Source: Lingula anatina (lineage: Eukaryota > Brachiopoda > Lingulata > Lingulida > Lingulidae). From it: DNA of 36,399 nucleotides. Under the pieces are notes generated by a model that saw only the letters and a program-made list of their open reading frames with translations, searched no databases and was not told where the DNA came from. Both the position numbers and the translations under genes were made by a program. Below are positions 1-19,764 of this stretch, one piece after another (the first letter of the stretch is position 1; every line of letters starts with the position of its first letter). The stretch lies in NCBI RefSeq assembly GCF_001039355.2, contig NW_019773888.1, positions 1 through 36,399 on the forward strand, given 5' to 3'.

Positions 1-1100
1 TGTTCGTGGTGAAAAGTAGGTCATAGGTCAAATTCAAGGTCATTGCAAGATTCCCAGTATATGACTTTCTATTCAAGTTCAATAGTAACTTTGGACGTAT
101 CTCTGCCAGTTTTTGTAACACAAGGATTGGAACATTTGCAAAATGCAGTTCATCATGAAAATGTGGGTCAAAGGTCAATTCGCCAGTGCATGACTTCGTA
201 TTCAAGTTAAGCAGTAACTATGGGCGCATCTCTGCCAGATTTGGAGCTAAAAGGGTCGAAATATTTGCAAATTGCAGTTTATGGTAAAAAATATATATAT
301 ATTGGTCAAAGCTCAATTTCAAGGTCACAGTATTGCCAGTATATGACTTCCTATTCAAATAAAAAAAAAGAGAATTTATGGGCCCATCTCTGGCAGTTAT
401 GGAAATACAAGGGCTGGAAACTTTTCGAAGTGCAGTTCATGGTGAAAAATGGGCCCAAGGTCAATTTCAAGGTCACCATTAGATTGCCGGTGTATGACTT
501 CCCATTGTAGTTCACAGCAACTATGGGTGCATCCCCGCAAGTTTTGGAGATATAGGGCAAAATGCAGTTCATTATGAAAAGTAGAGCATAGGTCAATTTA
601 CCAGTGTATAGCTTCCTATTCAAGTTCAATAGTAACTATGTGCGTATCTCTGCCAGTTTTGGAGATGAAAGGGCCGAAAAGATTTGCAAAGTGCAGTTTA
701 TGGTGAAAAATTGGCCAAATGTCAATTCAAAGGTCACAGTTGGATTGCCAGTATATGACTTCCTATTCAAGTTCAATAGTAATTATGGGCCTATCATTGC
801 CAGTTTTGGAAATGCTAGGCTGGGAAATTTGCTAAGTGCAGTTCATGGTGAAAAATAGGTAAAAGGTCAATTTCAAGGTCAGTTAGATTACCAGTACATG
901 ACTTTTTATGCAAGTTCTATAGTAAATATGGGCGTACCTCTGTCCATTTTGGAGATGGAATAGCCAAAAGATTTGCATGTGCTGTTATTGGTGAAAAATA
1001 GGTTAAAGGTCAATTTCAAGGTCACAGCTAGATTGCCGGCATACTACTTCCTATTCAGGTTCAATAGTAGCTAGGGGCGTACCTCTGCTAATTTTCAAGT
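1..1100. repeat. Degenerate ~145-bp satellite array
   Basis: About eight copies of a unit are seen, marked by variants of 'atgacttcctattcaag' near 61, 190, 343, 494, 608, 755, 898 and 1042. Spacing is 114-153 bp, mostly near 145 bp. Each unit also has a 'tctgccagttttggag' stretch and a run of AGGTCA-type hexamers. The array enters from the left edge and decays after about 1100, with a related AGGTCAAAGGTCA at 1426-1440. Short open frames here are only translated repeat. Confidence 0.9.
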
Positions 1101-2734
1101 ATTTCACATTTTATTTTCACCCCTGAATACTGCCACGTTGTATTTTTATATATAATGCAGCTCGTAAATCGTATGAAAAAAAAAGGACAGCACCCCCAGT
1201 ATTGCACTTGGAAGCTCTACAAAATGCAATAAACAACATGTCTCTAGTATTCACGGTTCCAAAATTAGAGTGAGAATTTTCAGTTTCGGCTGCTTCTCCC
1301 TTGATAATGCACAGATTGACCCCAAGCTCACGAAGATGAAAGATGACCCTAACTGAAAATCGGCACTTTTTTTTTTGCAGAAATTCCCAATTTAAGAAAT
1401 TTTTGGTCCGTTTGACCTTGAAATAAAGGTCAAAGGTCAAACCCAAGGGCATAATTGGAATCTTACTTTGGTCAAACATATATAGTAATTATCCCCATAA
1501 TTCCTTCTGGATATTTAGCCTTTAATTTTGACAAGGATGCATTGCAACGACCGCCACACTTAGACCGGTGCACCAACAAAGCCCTAAATTCACGTGGGTC
1601 GAGTTGAGTTTATGTGACCTAAATCCAAGAGTTGGGTACGCAGGCTCTTGTAGACTAGAAGAAGTGGTAATGGTTACATGGCGGCGGATACGGCGGATTA
1701 TAGGAGTTGAGACTAAAACCATGTGTACTGCCAGCGCCGCACTGGTGGTACAACGAGAAATGCAAACATTCAACCAAACTCTACAGTTTGCGACAGTTTT
1801 ATTTGCATTAGGAAAGATACCCAGTTAACCAAAACACTGAACAAGTGAAATCTCACAAGATAATGAAATTAAGGAAATGCGAACGATTTATTCCTAATAA
1901 TTTATACTATAAGCAAAAACACACTTAATATGAACTTTAAAAATATAAGTGAAACGTCAAGAACCACCACCTGAAACCATCCAGACTACTTATCATAAAA
2001 TCACTAAACCAGACTACTTTTAATTATAACCAAAATACTTTTATCATATAAATTAAAACATCACATCACTTTTGTAGATGGAAGATAACTATTCCATTTG
2101 GAGTTGCCCACCAAAAAGGACATCTAAATATTATAATAAGAATACACTCTGATTAAGTATTTAAACAATGAATAAATAAAGACAATTGGAGTAGGTACAT
2201 AATATAGCTTAAAACAACCAAGACATATGTCAGATCTGTGTCAAGTTGAGAGGAAAACTAAGGTAAAGTATATTGTATTAAAATTTTATTCAAGCAAAGC
2301 TGCGACAGTTTTTTCCCAGTGTTTTATGATTTCATGTAGTTTAATCGCGTCAGTAACTACCACCCAGTGAAAAAAGTAAATGTTCAATGGAAAGCACAAG
2401 CAAAGGATGATTGTCAATGTCCGTTTTTCACACTGTCAACATTATCATAGCCTTGGCGTTCCTACGCTTTTGCTGAAAAATAAAGAAAAAACATATATAT
2501 ATGTATTGTATAAAAATGGTGAAATTAAAAAAAAATTAAATGAAGTGTTCTTAAAGGAATATATCCTTCAGGATACCAAAAGACAAAAAAAAAACTTCTT
2601 TTTAAAAGAAAATCATGACGTGCATTCACGTGATTTCAAGATTCAATGAAAAACTAATTTAAACATTATTACTATTTGTTCCATTAACAGCTTTCCGCTA
2701 AGAATAAACCTCTTTTACTTTTAACACTCACCAC
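1101..2734. other. Non-coding stretch downstream of gene B
   Basis: No exon with a recognisable product was found. Open frames near 1117-1479 (minus) and 1522-1828 (both strands) lack support. The 1540-1800 part is less A+T-rich than its surroundings and could be an old repeat. 1860-2700 is A+T-rich and probably includes the 3' untranslated region of gene B. Confidence 0.5.
2285..2290 (-). promoter_or_regulatory. Candidate polyadenylation signal, gene B
   Basis: AATAAA on the minus strand, about 445 nt downstream of the gene B stop codon. It is the clearest hexamer in the expected direction; use cannot be shown from sequence. Confidence 0.35.
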
Positions 2735-10646
<7,912 letters not shown>

Positions 10647-11934
10647 CGTTGATAAAATCAAACCTTTAACATAAAAGTGACAGTAACCCATGATTTTACA
10701 TTTATATTTGAAGCATTGTGTTACGAAATCAACGAAGAAAAAATGCCTGGATGTCTAAAAATATCATTTTATATTACTCAGGTGTATCCCTTGTGCATGC
10801 TTATACCCTATCCACAACCTCTGAGAAAACCAGGCTCTGTAAAAATATTTTTTAGTTCCAAATTTTTCATTTGTACCGTCATGGGTGAAATCTCTTAGGG
10901 ACCATTCAGAATGAGTATGCATAGAGTATGCATAACTTCAAAACAATCTGAATTTATTAAATATACCGAGAAAAAACGAGCATTATGAAGGAACATATAC
11001 CCTGTTTTTAGCTATCGGTATGTCCTTGACATCTGTAACCTTGTCACCTTGGAACAAAGCGGTTAAATATTCTATACGTATCAATAAGCATGGCGTGATA
11101 CCTTTTGCAATCTGACACCAGCATTTGCGCAGTGAGAATGTATAATGTCTTCAACCAGCATTGACACATGCTAAAATATGTAAAAATGAAGAGAAGAAAT
11201 CTGTATTCAGAATACCATCTGGATACCACCCACGGGAGAGGAGAGAATGACAACAGCCAGTGGCGCAAAGGTAAGTACTGAAGCACCAAATCCTCCTGAC
11301 ACCACAACGAAAGAAAACCTGCAATTGCTCTAAGTTTGGTGACGTAGAGGACGCAGTGTTTGTTTTCACAGAATGCTCACAAATTGGCATTTTAAATCAG
11401 GGCTATATCAGGTAACTAGGCAGTATGGTAGATGCTCTTCGAACTTGTAAAAAGTTGATAAGTTTATTTTCCCAATGCATCAAATGGGATATCATTATTC
11501 GATGGAAGGAGTTTGTATATTTCATCGGCTTTGGCTGGCCTTCTATATGCCTTTCTGTCTAACAGAAAGTAACAAGATTTCTCAAAATCTCACTCACAAA
11601 AGCATAGGAGCAATATCCATTGGATTAAATTCTGACCTAATACATTAATGATACATACCCTGTAATTTAGAGAAGATTGATTTCAAGTGCATCAAACTTT
11701 CCCTCAGAAAACACCTTCTAACAAAATATTTTAGATTTACTCTGTTCTTACAAAACTAATTTGGTGTAGATGCCAATCGGTTAGTGGGATAAATACGTAA
11801 TTGCTGCAGATAAATCACCAAACTTGGTGTAGTAATTGACAAGAGTAAAGATTACGATCCTTTGTAACAGATTTTTGCTATAATTTTTGCTCTAAACCAT
11901 TTAATTGTCGTGTGTACTTGATAGCCAAGATCCT

Positions 11935-12178
11935 GGGCCCGGTTGCATCAACGGGGCGTAAATTTGCTGGGATACGCCTGGCATTCCTGCGCCAGGCACC
12001 CTTATCTCGAAAGCATCGCGTATTGCGAATCGCTATATCAAATAGAGGCTACAATGTATTATATGGGACGAGTATGGAGGAGTTATGGAATCGAGACGCT
12101 TGCGCACTTGCGCAACGTAGCGAACCTTTCGAGATACGGAGCCCAGGTTTACTCTCCCTGTTCACGCCCGTTGCACTA
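11935..12178. mobile_element. Possible MITE with GGGCCC ends
   Basis: Starts GGGCCCGGTTGCATCAAC. The right part in reverse complement reads AGTGCAACGGGCGTGAACAG, an imperfect inverted match. TATCTCGAAAG also appears on both arms in opposite orientation. More G+C-rich than its surroundings. Confidence 0.5.
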
Positions 12179-13102
12179 AGACAAAAATGATCGTCTTAAC
12201 CTCGCCCGAGTAACGTGTCTTTGTATCACTGCCCAGCAATACGTGGATGGTATAATTGGGCAAAATGAGGAATTTGCAGCTACAGGCATAATAGGATGAC
12301 GCCATAGATAAACAAAACATTAGCATTTCAGCGATGGGGAAATTCTGAAGTTACGTTATTCCATTTCGATTAAGAAATTAAAAAGTTAAATTATGTTAAC
12401 ATTGCTGTTCCCGGGGATATAAAGCAATAAAATCGTTAATATAATCCGAAGCAAAATGTTCATCAAAATAATATGTTGAAACAATAAAGCTTTTATCGAT
12501 TGACACCTCTTGAACATGAGTAAAACGCGTTGGAGGCAGTACGTATTCCAATAAATGGATTTCAACAACTCCACGTTTTTTATTCAAACTGATGTGTCTG
12601 AAAATAATGCCAAAAAAAATGCACTTTTAACGATGTTTGTTATTTTCTATTTTATAATTTTACCACAGTGGCAACAATTTCATGACATACTTATCTATAG
12701 TAATACTATGTGATATCATTTAAATTAACCGAGCTTTCATTATGTAGTTTTGAAATACAAGAACCCTAATACATATAATTTAAGCCTTATTATAAGTTTT
12801 CGTCTTTATGCTTCTATATCGTAAACTATTAATAAAATATAATGTGAAGAAAAAAACGCTATTGTTAATTAAAAAATGGGAAAAGAAATAAAAAAATCGA
12901 ACTGCCGATAGCCAAGCTTTACCGACATGTGCGTTAAGATTTAACTTGAACTTCATACACGCAAATACATGGCTACATACTCCTACCATATAAATGAATT
13001 TTACATTTGTTAACATTACTGACATTACCTCACAATTTCTTCAACTAATTTCAACAAACAAAATTTACTATAGGAAGTTTGCATGAAAAAATGTTTAGTA
13101 AT

Positions 13103-13106
<4 letters not shown>

Positions 13107-13180
<74 letters not shown>
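13107..13180. repeat. (AT)n microsatellite
   Basis: About 37 uninterrupted AT units; the open frame through it is an Ile-Tyr run and not a gene. Confidence 0.97.
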
Positions 13181-13183
<3 letters not shown>

Positions 13184-14847
13184 TTAAAAATCAAGTCAGT
13201 GCCAAATTATAAAGACGGAAGCTTTGTAGAAGAAAAAACGAATAACTACACACGATATTTTTCACCAAACTCTTTCTGTGCCAGCCTATAGCTATATTGG
13301 AAAACGGGGTTGACCGACATACACCAGGCTTTGATGCTTGCAGTACTCTTTAATTATTATAATGCTTTTTTGTGTTTAGGGTGTCAACGGACTCCAAAAT
13401 AACTGTTTCTCTATCAGTGTTACTTTTGAAATATTTCGAAGGTATGCATCGCACGTTCGATCATTATATGGCATATACCACACAACTTGCGCATCCCGTA
13501 TACTCTGCAAAATGCGTCTTAATAGAGATTTATTACATATGTGTTATTAGAAATATCCACATACGCATACAAAAAGATAATGGTCCAAGCATTGTATACA
13601 CTACACATAACCAATCCATATATGAACTAAAAGAAAATACACTTAGATGAATAAAATTATGATATTTATGGATAAAACTTGAATTTTGCTAACAAATAAC
13701 CCATAATTTACATGCAAACCTTCCGACTGAGCACAATTTGTAGAAAACCGTGAAACCATGTACCAAATTTATAAAATGGACACTTACCGAAAAAGTTATT
13801 TTTGGTCTAAACTTCTGGCTATATGTTGATGAGCCTGTCTTTTCTGCGTTCTGTCTTAATTGCGCTATCTACTCTTCTCAATGAGTACCTGACTCGTGAC
13901 AAAGTGCGAATAAGTGAGCTGTCACCGACCAGTAGATTTAAGAACCATCTCAAAACCAAGCGGACTCTTGATCACGTGGCATCATCGTTGGCAGTTTTGA
14001 CGTTTCAGCAACCCACGCTGAATAAAACATAATTATACAGGTTTCAGGTCCCAAAGGCAAAATACGAAATTCCAGAACCGGCATAGCCACTCTCAAGTGA
14101 ATTTTAAGGACTCGGTTTCGAAACTCATAATTTGTCAACGGTTTTGATACCTTTATAACGAAAGGAAATGCGTTAAAATTTCCAGGTTTATTGGATTTTG
14201 CTACAAAGGTCTAACGCTCTATAGCACAACATGTTGTTAACAACTGAAATAATGGACTCGCTCAATTGAGTCGACATTCTAGGTCACATAACGGCGGGTT
14301 TTGTTTATTCGTGACCTTAAGGTCAGGTATGAAATGGCAGCTTACCAAGACACACGTCATGTATCTCGAAACTTCTTGGCAATTTCAATAAAAATGCAAT
14401 GCAAATATGTAACATATGTTCTCTCCGTTTTATTGAGATATGCGCATATCCTACGGGTGGGATATGCGTGGAAGAATAAATCAAGCTAACCCCAAACAAG
14501 CAACAGGTGAATACTTTAAGATTATTCAGATAGGAAGGGTGATTCACCTTAGTTCTACATGTATGAAACCGGATAAGAAATCACTATTATAAACTGAGAC
14601 CAATAAATAAGTTGCCAATAACATCTCTAATCCATGTATCCCCAAGAAAATATTTCTTCTCTTTGCTTTGTAACAGATAAATATTTATTTGCATTCAATA
14701 GAGGTATTCCTACAAAACAAACAATATGGAAAAACAATACTTTTTGAAATTCCTAGCCAATTAAACCTCCGCTGAGACCATCTCTGACTGTTGCACATCA
14801 TGTTCATATTTGCCATCCATTTGTTTGAGTCTTAAAGAACTTCTTAG

Positions 14848-15038
14848 GCTGCATTCACAACAGAAGTTGATCCGCTGACTAACACATCTGAGATCAAATA
14901 TGGCCGACACTCTCGAAAACTCGCCTCCCAGCGAGACATCTATTCAGGGTCTCTCAGGAGACTATGCAGCACGCTTTCAAGTGGGACGGTCATATTTGAT
15001 TCACGGATCTGTTAGTCCGCGGAATAACATGTTCTAAG
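14848..15038. mobile_element. MITE family 2, copy A
   Basis: The left arm has GGCTGCATTCA, GCTGACTAAC and ATCAAATATGGCCGAC. The right arm in reverse complement has GCGGACTAAC and ATCAAATATGACCG. The same arm order is seen at 23207-23378. Confidence 0.75.
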
Positions 15039-15565
15039 TTATAATCTCAGTTATAATATCAGTTTGTTAAGTCTTGGATATTTAATTTTCGGTATCAATA
15101 TAAGTCTCGATATCGGTTTCCTGTATCGGCTAACATATGTACCAAAATGAGACTTCGCCGAGGGTAAAATACATCCACCAAGACAGCTTCATCTGATATT
15201 CCTGGTATACCTGAGAGTATTTGATCTGCTAAACCGTTCATTTAGAAATTAAAATGAAAACAAAAATTGTAAAAGACGAAGCTTCGTTGTTTTCAAACAC
15301 GCTACTAAGGCTGAGGTGAGGTATGTTTACAGGTATAGCTATACAACAGACTGCTATTTCTTGCCATCTTGATGTTTTACAATTTTTTCCAGTAGACTTC
15401 TCGTTTATCCTCCAACGTCTTATATAATATTGCTTATCCAAACCTTTAAATCTTCAAATAAACATACAAAGACGGATACAAGTATTCCATCGTTTCGTTC
15501 CTAAATTATAAAGAGATATACTGGCCTCTGCCTATTTTCTTCAGGGCCGTGAACCAAATGAGTAT

Positions 15566-15571
15566 TTTATT
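15566..15571 (-). promoter_or_regulatory. Candidate polyadenylation signal, MCO1
   Basis: AATAAA on the minus strand, about 240 nt past the MCO1 stop codon. Another AATAAA overlaps the last codons themselves (GCGAATAAATAA). Confidence 0.35.
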
Positions 15572-15812
15572 GATAGACATTTTAGTAAGTAAAAAATATG
15601 ATTATTATTTACAAAAAATCACTTCTTCAGCCACTTCGTTTCTGCTCACAAGCGGTTGTATTATACAGTCTTGTTAAAATATTTCATAGTTACCCGCTAC
15701 TCTCATTTGATATCTATGGAATTATCTTAACTGAATTCAATCAAATTTTAATCTAAAATCTTACACAAATTTCCCAAGCTAAAACTCAGAGCCCAAGCCT
15801 ATTGACCTCTTG

Positions 15813-15983
15813 TTATTTATTCGCGTTATGCACCCTTGAGCATTGCACAGGAACTGCTGACTTCTCGACAAAAAATTGAGTAATCATGCCAGCGCCCACG
15901 TGGTCGTCCACGTGACAGTGCATCAACCATAAGCCCGGGTCGTCTGCCAACATTGTGGCAACTTCAAATATACCGGGAAATAC
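15813..15983 (-). CDS. MCO1 last exon: [12 protein letters not shown] and stop
   Basis: 171 bp, phase 0; [20 protein letters not shown] supplies Cys, His and Met of the type 1 site plus trinuclear histidines. Ends [10 protein letters not shown] and TAA, with no hydrophobic anchor. Confidence 0.95.
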   Translation of the reverse strand, partial: VFPGIFEVATMLADDPGLWLMHCHVDDHVGAGMITQFFVEKSAVPVQCSRVHNANK

Positions 15984-18900
15984 CTGTAAAATGGGAGAGC
16001 ACCTTAATTATGATTAATAATAATAATAATAATAATAATAATTTTAATAATTTCTAATCTCACTGTTTGATTTAAGTAATAACCGAGAATTACATTTTTT
16101 TCGGTACCAGATGAGTTCAGTTGGAAAATGGACGCGTCTTCGTACAATGTATTATGTGATATTGTAGATGAGGATTGAAAGAAAAGTACTGAACCTTTTT
16201 ATTCAAGGAATTTTGAGCAAAGGCCTATACATTAAGATAATGACCAAAATACAGTAAGTTCAAATCTGGCCTCTTTACGTTTACTTGAAATTTAAACGGT
16301 GTGACGTGAATGGTAGTCCTGTGAAAGATCGTCTGAGATCCCATATAAAGCATAAGAACACGCACTTTTCCACAGATAACGATGCACATGCGCCACGTTA
16401 TGCGTGTTGCATTCTGGTCTAGATATGTGCACTGCTATTTCCGGTCATGCAGCCATGGCTTTCAAGCGCTACTGAAAGTATGCATGCACACACCGCCAAT
16501 GGAAATGGGTAAACCGTACATATGCACCATTATTTGTGGAAAGGTGATTCTAGGTTTGCAGTATCAGCTGGGTCAGCATAAAGGCCGAATATCTAAAATA
16601 TCTAATAACAAACGAGCCACAGATCGAATAGGCGGACTACCATCCTTGTTGCACTGGTCATTTTATGTAAACATATACGAAGTATTACCTCAAGGGTATC
16701 CCCTCTGTGCGCGCTCTCCGTGTTCCAGATATACGACTGCGCGTGAAAGTGCACCGTGTGGATGTCTGCGCGACCCCCGAAGCTAATGAAATACCAGGCC
16801 ACGAGGTCGCATTCTTTCATGTTAAACCCTGAGTCTTTGGCGGTAATATGTCCGTTGATAACTACGATGAGGTAAAGACAACGTTGAATCAGAAAGCTTT
16901 GCTACAAAATCAACACCATCTCCCAGGAACTACATGTAACTAGTCATAAATAAAAAAATCCTTCATGGAATACATTATCCTATACGACTAAATAGAAAAT
17001 TGTTCCAAAATCCTACAGGTTCTTGTAGCACTTATGCCATAAAGAGATTGACTATTACCATGGAATTTGTAGAATTCTTGAAAGCATTTGAGTCAAATTA
17101 ACAAACGGAGTGGTTTTAATTAAATTCAAATTAAGGGGGGAAACAGATAGAAAAAACAAATATATAATTACATACCGTGGAATCTGTTGCTTTCTTGGAA
17201 TTCTGCATCAGTCTTGTCTGGCAAATAACCGGGATACTGTGGATGACTCATGATATTTTCGTCAAGATACCAACTATCGTTCTCATCGAATATGGTCCAT
17301 AATGTAGCGATTTCTTTCTCCACATCGCGACGCTTGTTACCAGAAAGTGTACCTGTAGCAATGTTAATTTATTTAGAGACAAAATTAAAACAAAATCTTG
17401 ATTGGATTTAGCACAACAGTCTCGCCATTAAATAGCATTCCACCGGCCACTGGATACTGTCTTCTATACTTGTTGTTATGACACACAAATAAGGTCGGTT
17501 AATGTGATATCCGGAAGTTCCAGTTGCATGTTCAGTCACTTATTTCCTTCCTTAATTTGACTTATTGCTTTTAAATAAATGTACCCCGGTATACCGTTTA
17601 ATAAGATCAGTCCGATGGAATGGTTGAAATTATATGACAGCCAAGTGTGTGCCTGTTGCCCCAGCACTGATTAATTTGTATTTTTACGTGTTTCATCCCT
17701 GAGTGGTAACATATAGATAAATAAATAAATAAATAAATAAATAACATTTAAGCAATTACCTTTCTTACAAATAGCCATAGGTCCAACCAAACCAGAAGCA
17801 AAGTCTTTCTCCAAGTTAACGGCAGAACGGTAGGCAGAACTGATGCAGTTTGGGTCGTTTTTGCCAGGACCAGAGGATTTCGGTACTTCCCATCTAAAAG
17901 AACATTGGCAATTACTAGTACTTTGTATACTGTGTGGGTGTGTGTGTGTGTGTGATTAAGACCAGGCCACCGTTTCAGAGAAAAAAAAAACATAAGTCAG
18001 CTTCCCTGATTACGAACTTAGTTACCAACGTTACATAGTCAATTGCACGCGCCTTAACCTATCAGGAACAGTGTTGCAGCACTCGTATGGAAATCCTAGT
18101 CAACTAAGCCAATGAATTGACATAACTTTTTGTTAAACCAGGGTGATGAAGCTTACGTGTAAGTTTTTATTCCACCAGGTGGCACCCCCGCTGCCTCATT
18201 GACGCCATCTTTGTAGGCGTGGCCTTCATCTGTCTTGGAATACATCACAAGGTTGGGGTGAATTGAGTACGGGCGCGACGCCATGTTTTTAAATACGACC
18301 TAAAACAGGAAGAAGAAAAGAAAATCCTTAGGCTAACATTTGTATGTATTTTCAGCGTCAATGTCTGAAGTGAAGACAGAATTAATGAATTGCATGTAAA
18401 CCTCATATTACTTATCAAATGTTAAAAACATTCTGCTTTTGCTTTAACGTTTGCAAAATACCTGTACATATATATAGTTACTGATTTAATACAGGAACAA
18501 TATTACAAACTCCCGTGAAAGTGCGTTTCCAAGGTCCCTCGTATTTTTAAAGTAAATATATTTCATGAGGTACAAAAGATTGAAACAACAGAAAATTGTG
18601 AAGAAACGAACCTTGATGGTATCTGTGACCTCTGCTTTTATGAAAGGCCCCATGATACCCAGGTGTTCTTCCTCGGGACTTCGAATCTTTTCCACGGTGA
18701 AGGTGGCATCCGTGAACTCTCTGTAGAGAGCTTTTTTAAAGCGGGTACCAAGGAACGGCCAGTCAGGTCGAGCGAACGTGTACATCATACTAAATATATG
18801 AACAACTCAGAGTTCAGTTTTTCTCCTTTTAATTTCAGTTAAAGCAACAGAAAAAATCGGCCTTGTCGAGTTTAATTTAGAACGGGCGTATATTCTTTCG

Positions 18901-19701
18901 AAAAAGGTTAAATATATTATTTATCATCAACCGACACTGTTCATATGAAGATAAGACTGAACAAAATATATCGCTATTATTTTTGATATTATTTTTCTCA
19001 AGATCATAATTACCATTATCATTACTGACGTAATTTTAATTATGTTAAAACATTATTACCATTATAAAAAGTATTGCCACTATCGTCCACATCAACAGTG
19101 ATATCAAGTCATCATCATTCTTACCACAATTAAATTGTCATTACCATCACTGCTATTACTTGTACTATGACCATCATTATTATGACAAACAACTTACTTG
19201 GAAGGGTCTGTAATACTTCCTCCGACAATCAGGTCAAATTTCCAAGGCGCAAACTCCCACATTCTCTCAACCGCAGCTATATAGTACGTATGAGTGATGC
19301 CTGGAACACAATGTAAATATGCCGGATATGAGAGATAAGTAAGGCCTACGAGATTATACACTGTCACCCAAGCGATATATGCCAAAACACTTCGACTTTC
19401 AGCGAGACAGGTGTTCAAGACATATATCGAGTTTTGTTAAAAAAATGACTGTGTTAGAATTGAAATTATAGTCGGAAGTTGGTAAAATATTAAATCTATA
19501 ATACCAAACACGCCTTTAACATACCTGACCCTGAGCTATCAAGAGGAGGAGTAAAGAAAAAATTGCACTGATCCACCTTGTAGAGCGCCACCATTCCGGC
19601 CACATTGTTGTCGTCGCTTGCGTCCATTATACTCCATGTGCCTACATAAACCAAGGGTAATATATACCGGTATATATTCCATATGAATCCGGCATATTTA
19701 C

Positions 19702-19764
<63 letters not shown>

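Larger units (their letters stand above)
10647..15812. other. Intergenic region between gene B and MCO1
   Basis: No exon recognised on either strand. It separates the 5' end of gene B from the 3' end of MCO1. It holds an inverted-repeat element (11935-12178), an AT microsatellite (13107-13180) and a MITE (14848-15038). From about 14790 it matches the DNA downstream of MCO2. Open frames here are short and composition-driven. Confidence 0.6.
14790..15812. repeat. 3' flank of MCO1, duplicated at ~32965-34048
   Basis: Aligned blocks include TGTTGCACATCATGTTCATA (near 14790) against TGTTGCATATCATGTTCATA (near 32967). Further matches are the 15137-15240 and 33070-33190 stretches (AATGAGAC...GCCGAGG..., CTTCATCTG, GATCTGCTAAACC). 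The duplication therefore includes 3' flanking DNA. Confidence 0.75.

Noticed and set aside
1-1100. CRISPR-like array
   Set aside because: Units are about 145 bp, diverged along their whole length and lie in an animal genome; it is a satellite.
1117-1479. 120-residue minus-strand frame
   Set aside because: No domain, splice context or second copy in the window supports it; it sits beside a satellite and could be old repeat.
13079-13291. Plus-strand frame with an Ile-Tyr run
   Set aside because: Product of the (AT)n repeat.
16382-16786. 134-residue plus-strand open frame
   Set aside because: Its right half is antisense to the MCO1 domain 6 exon and the left half is intron; no protein-like motif.
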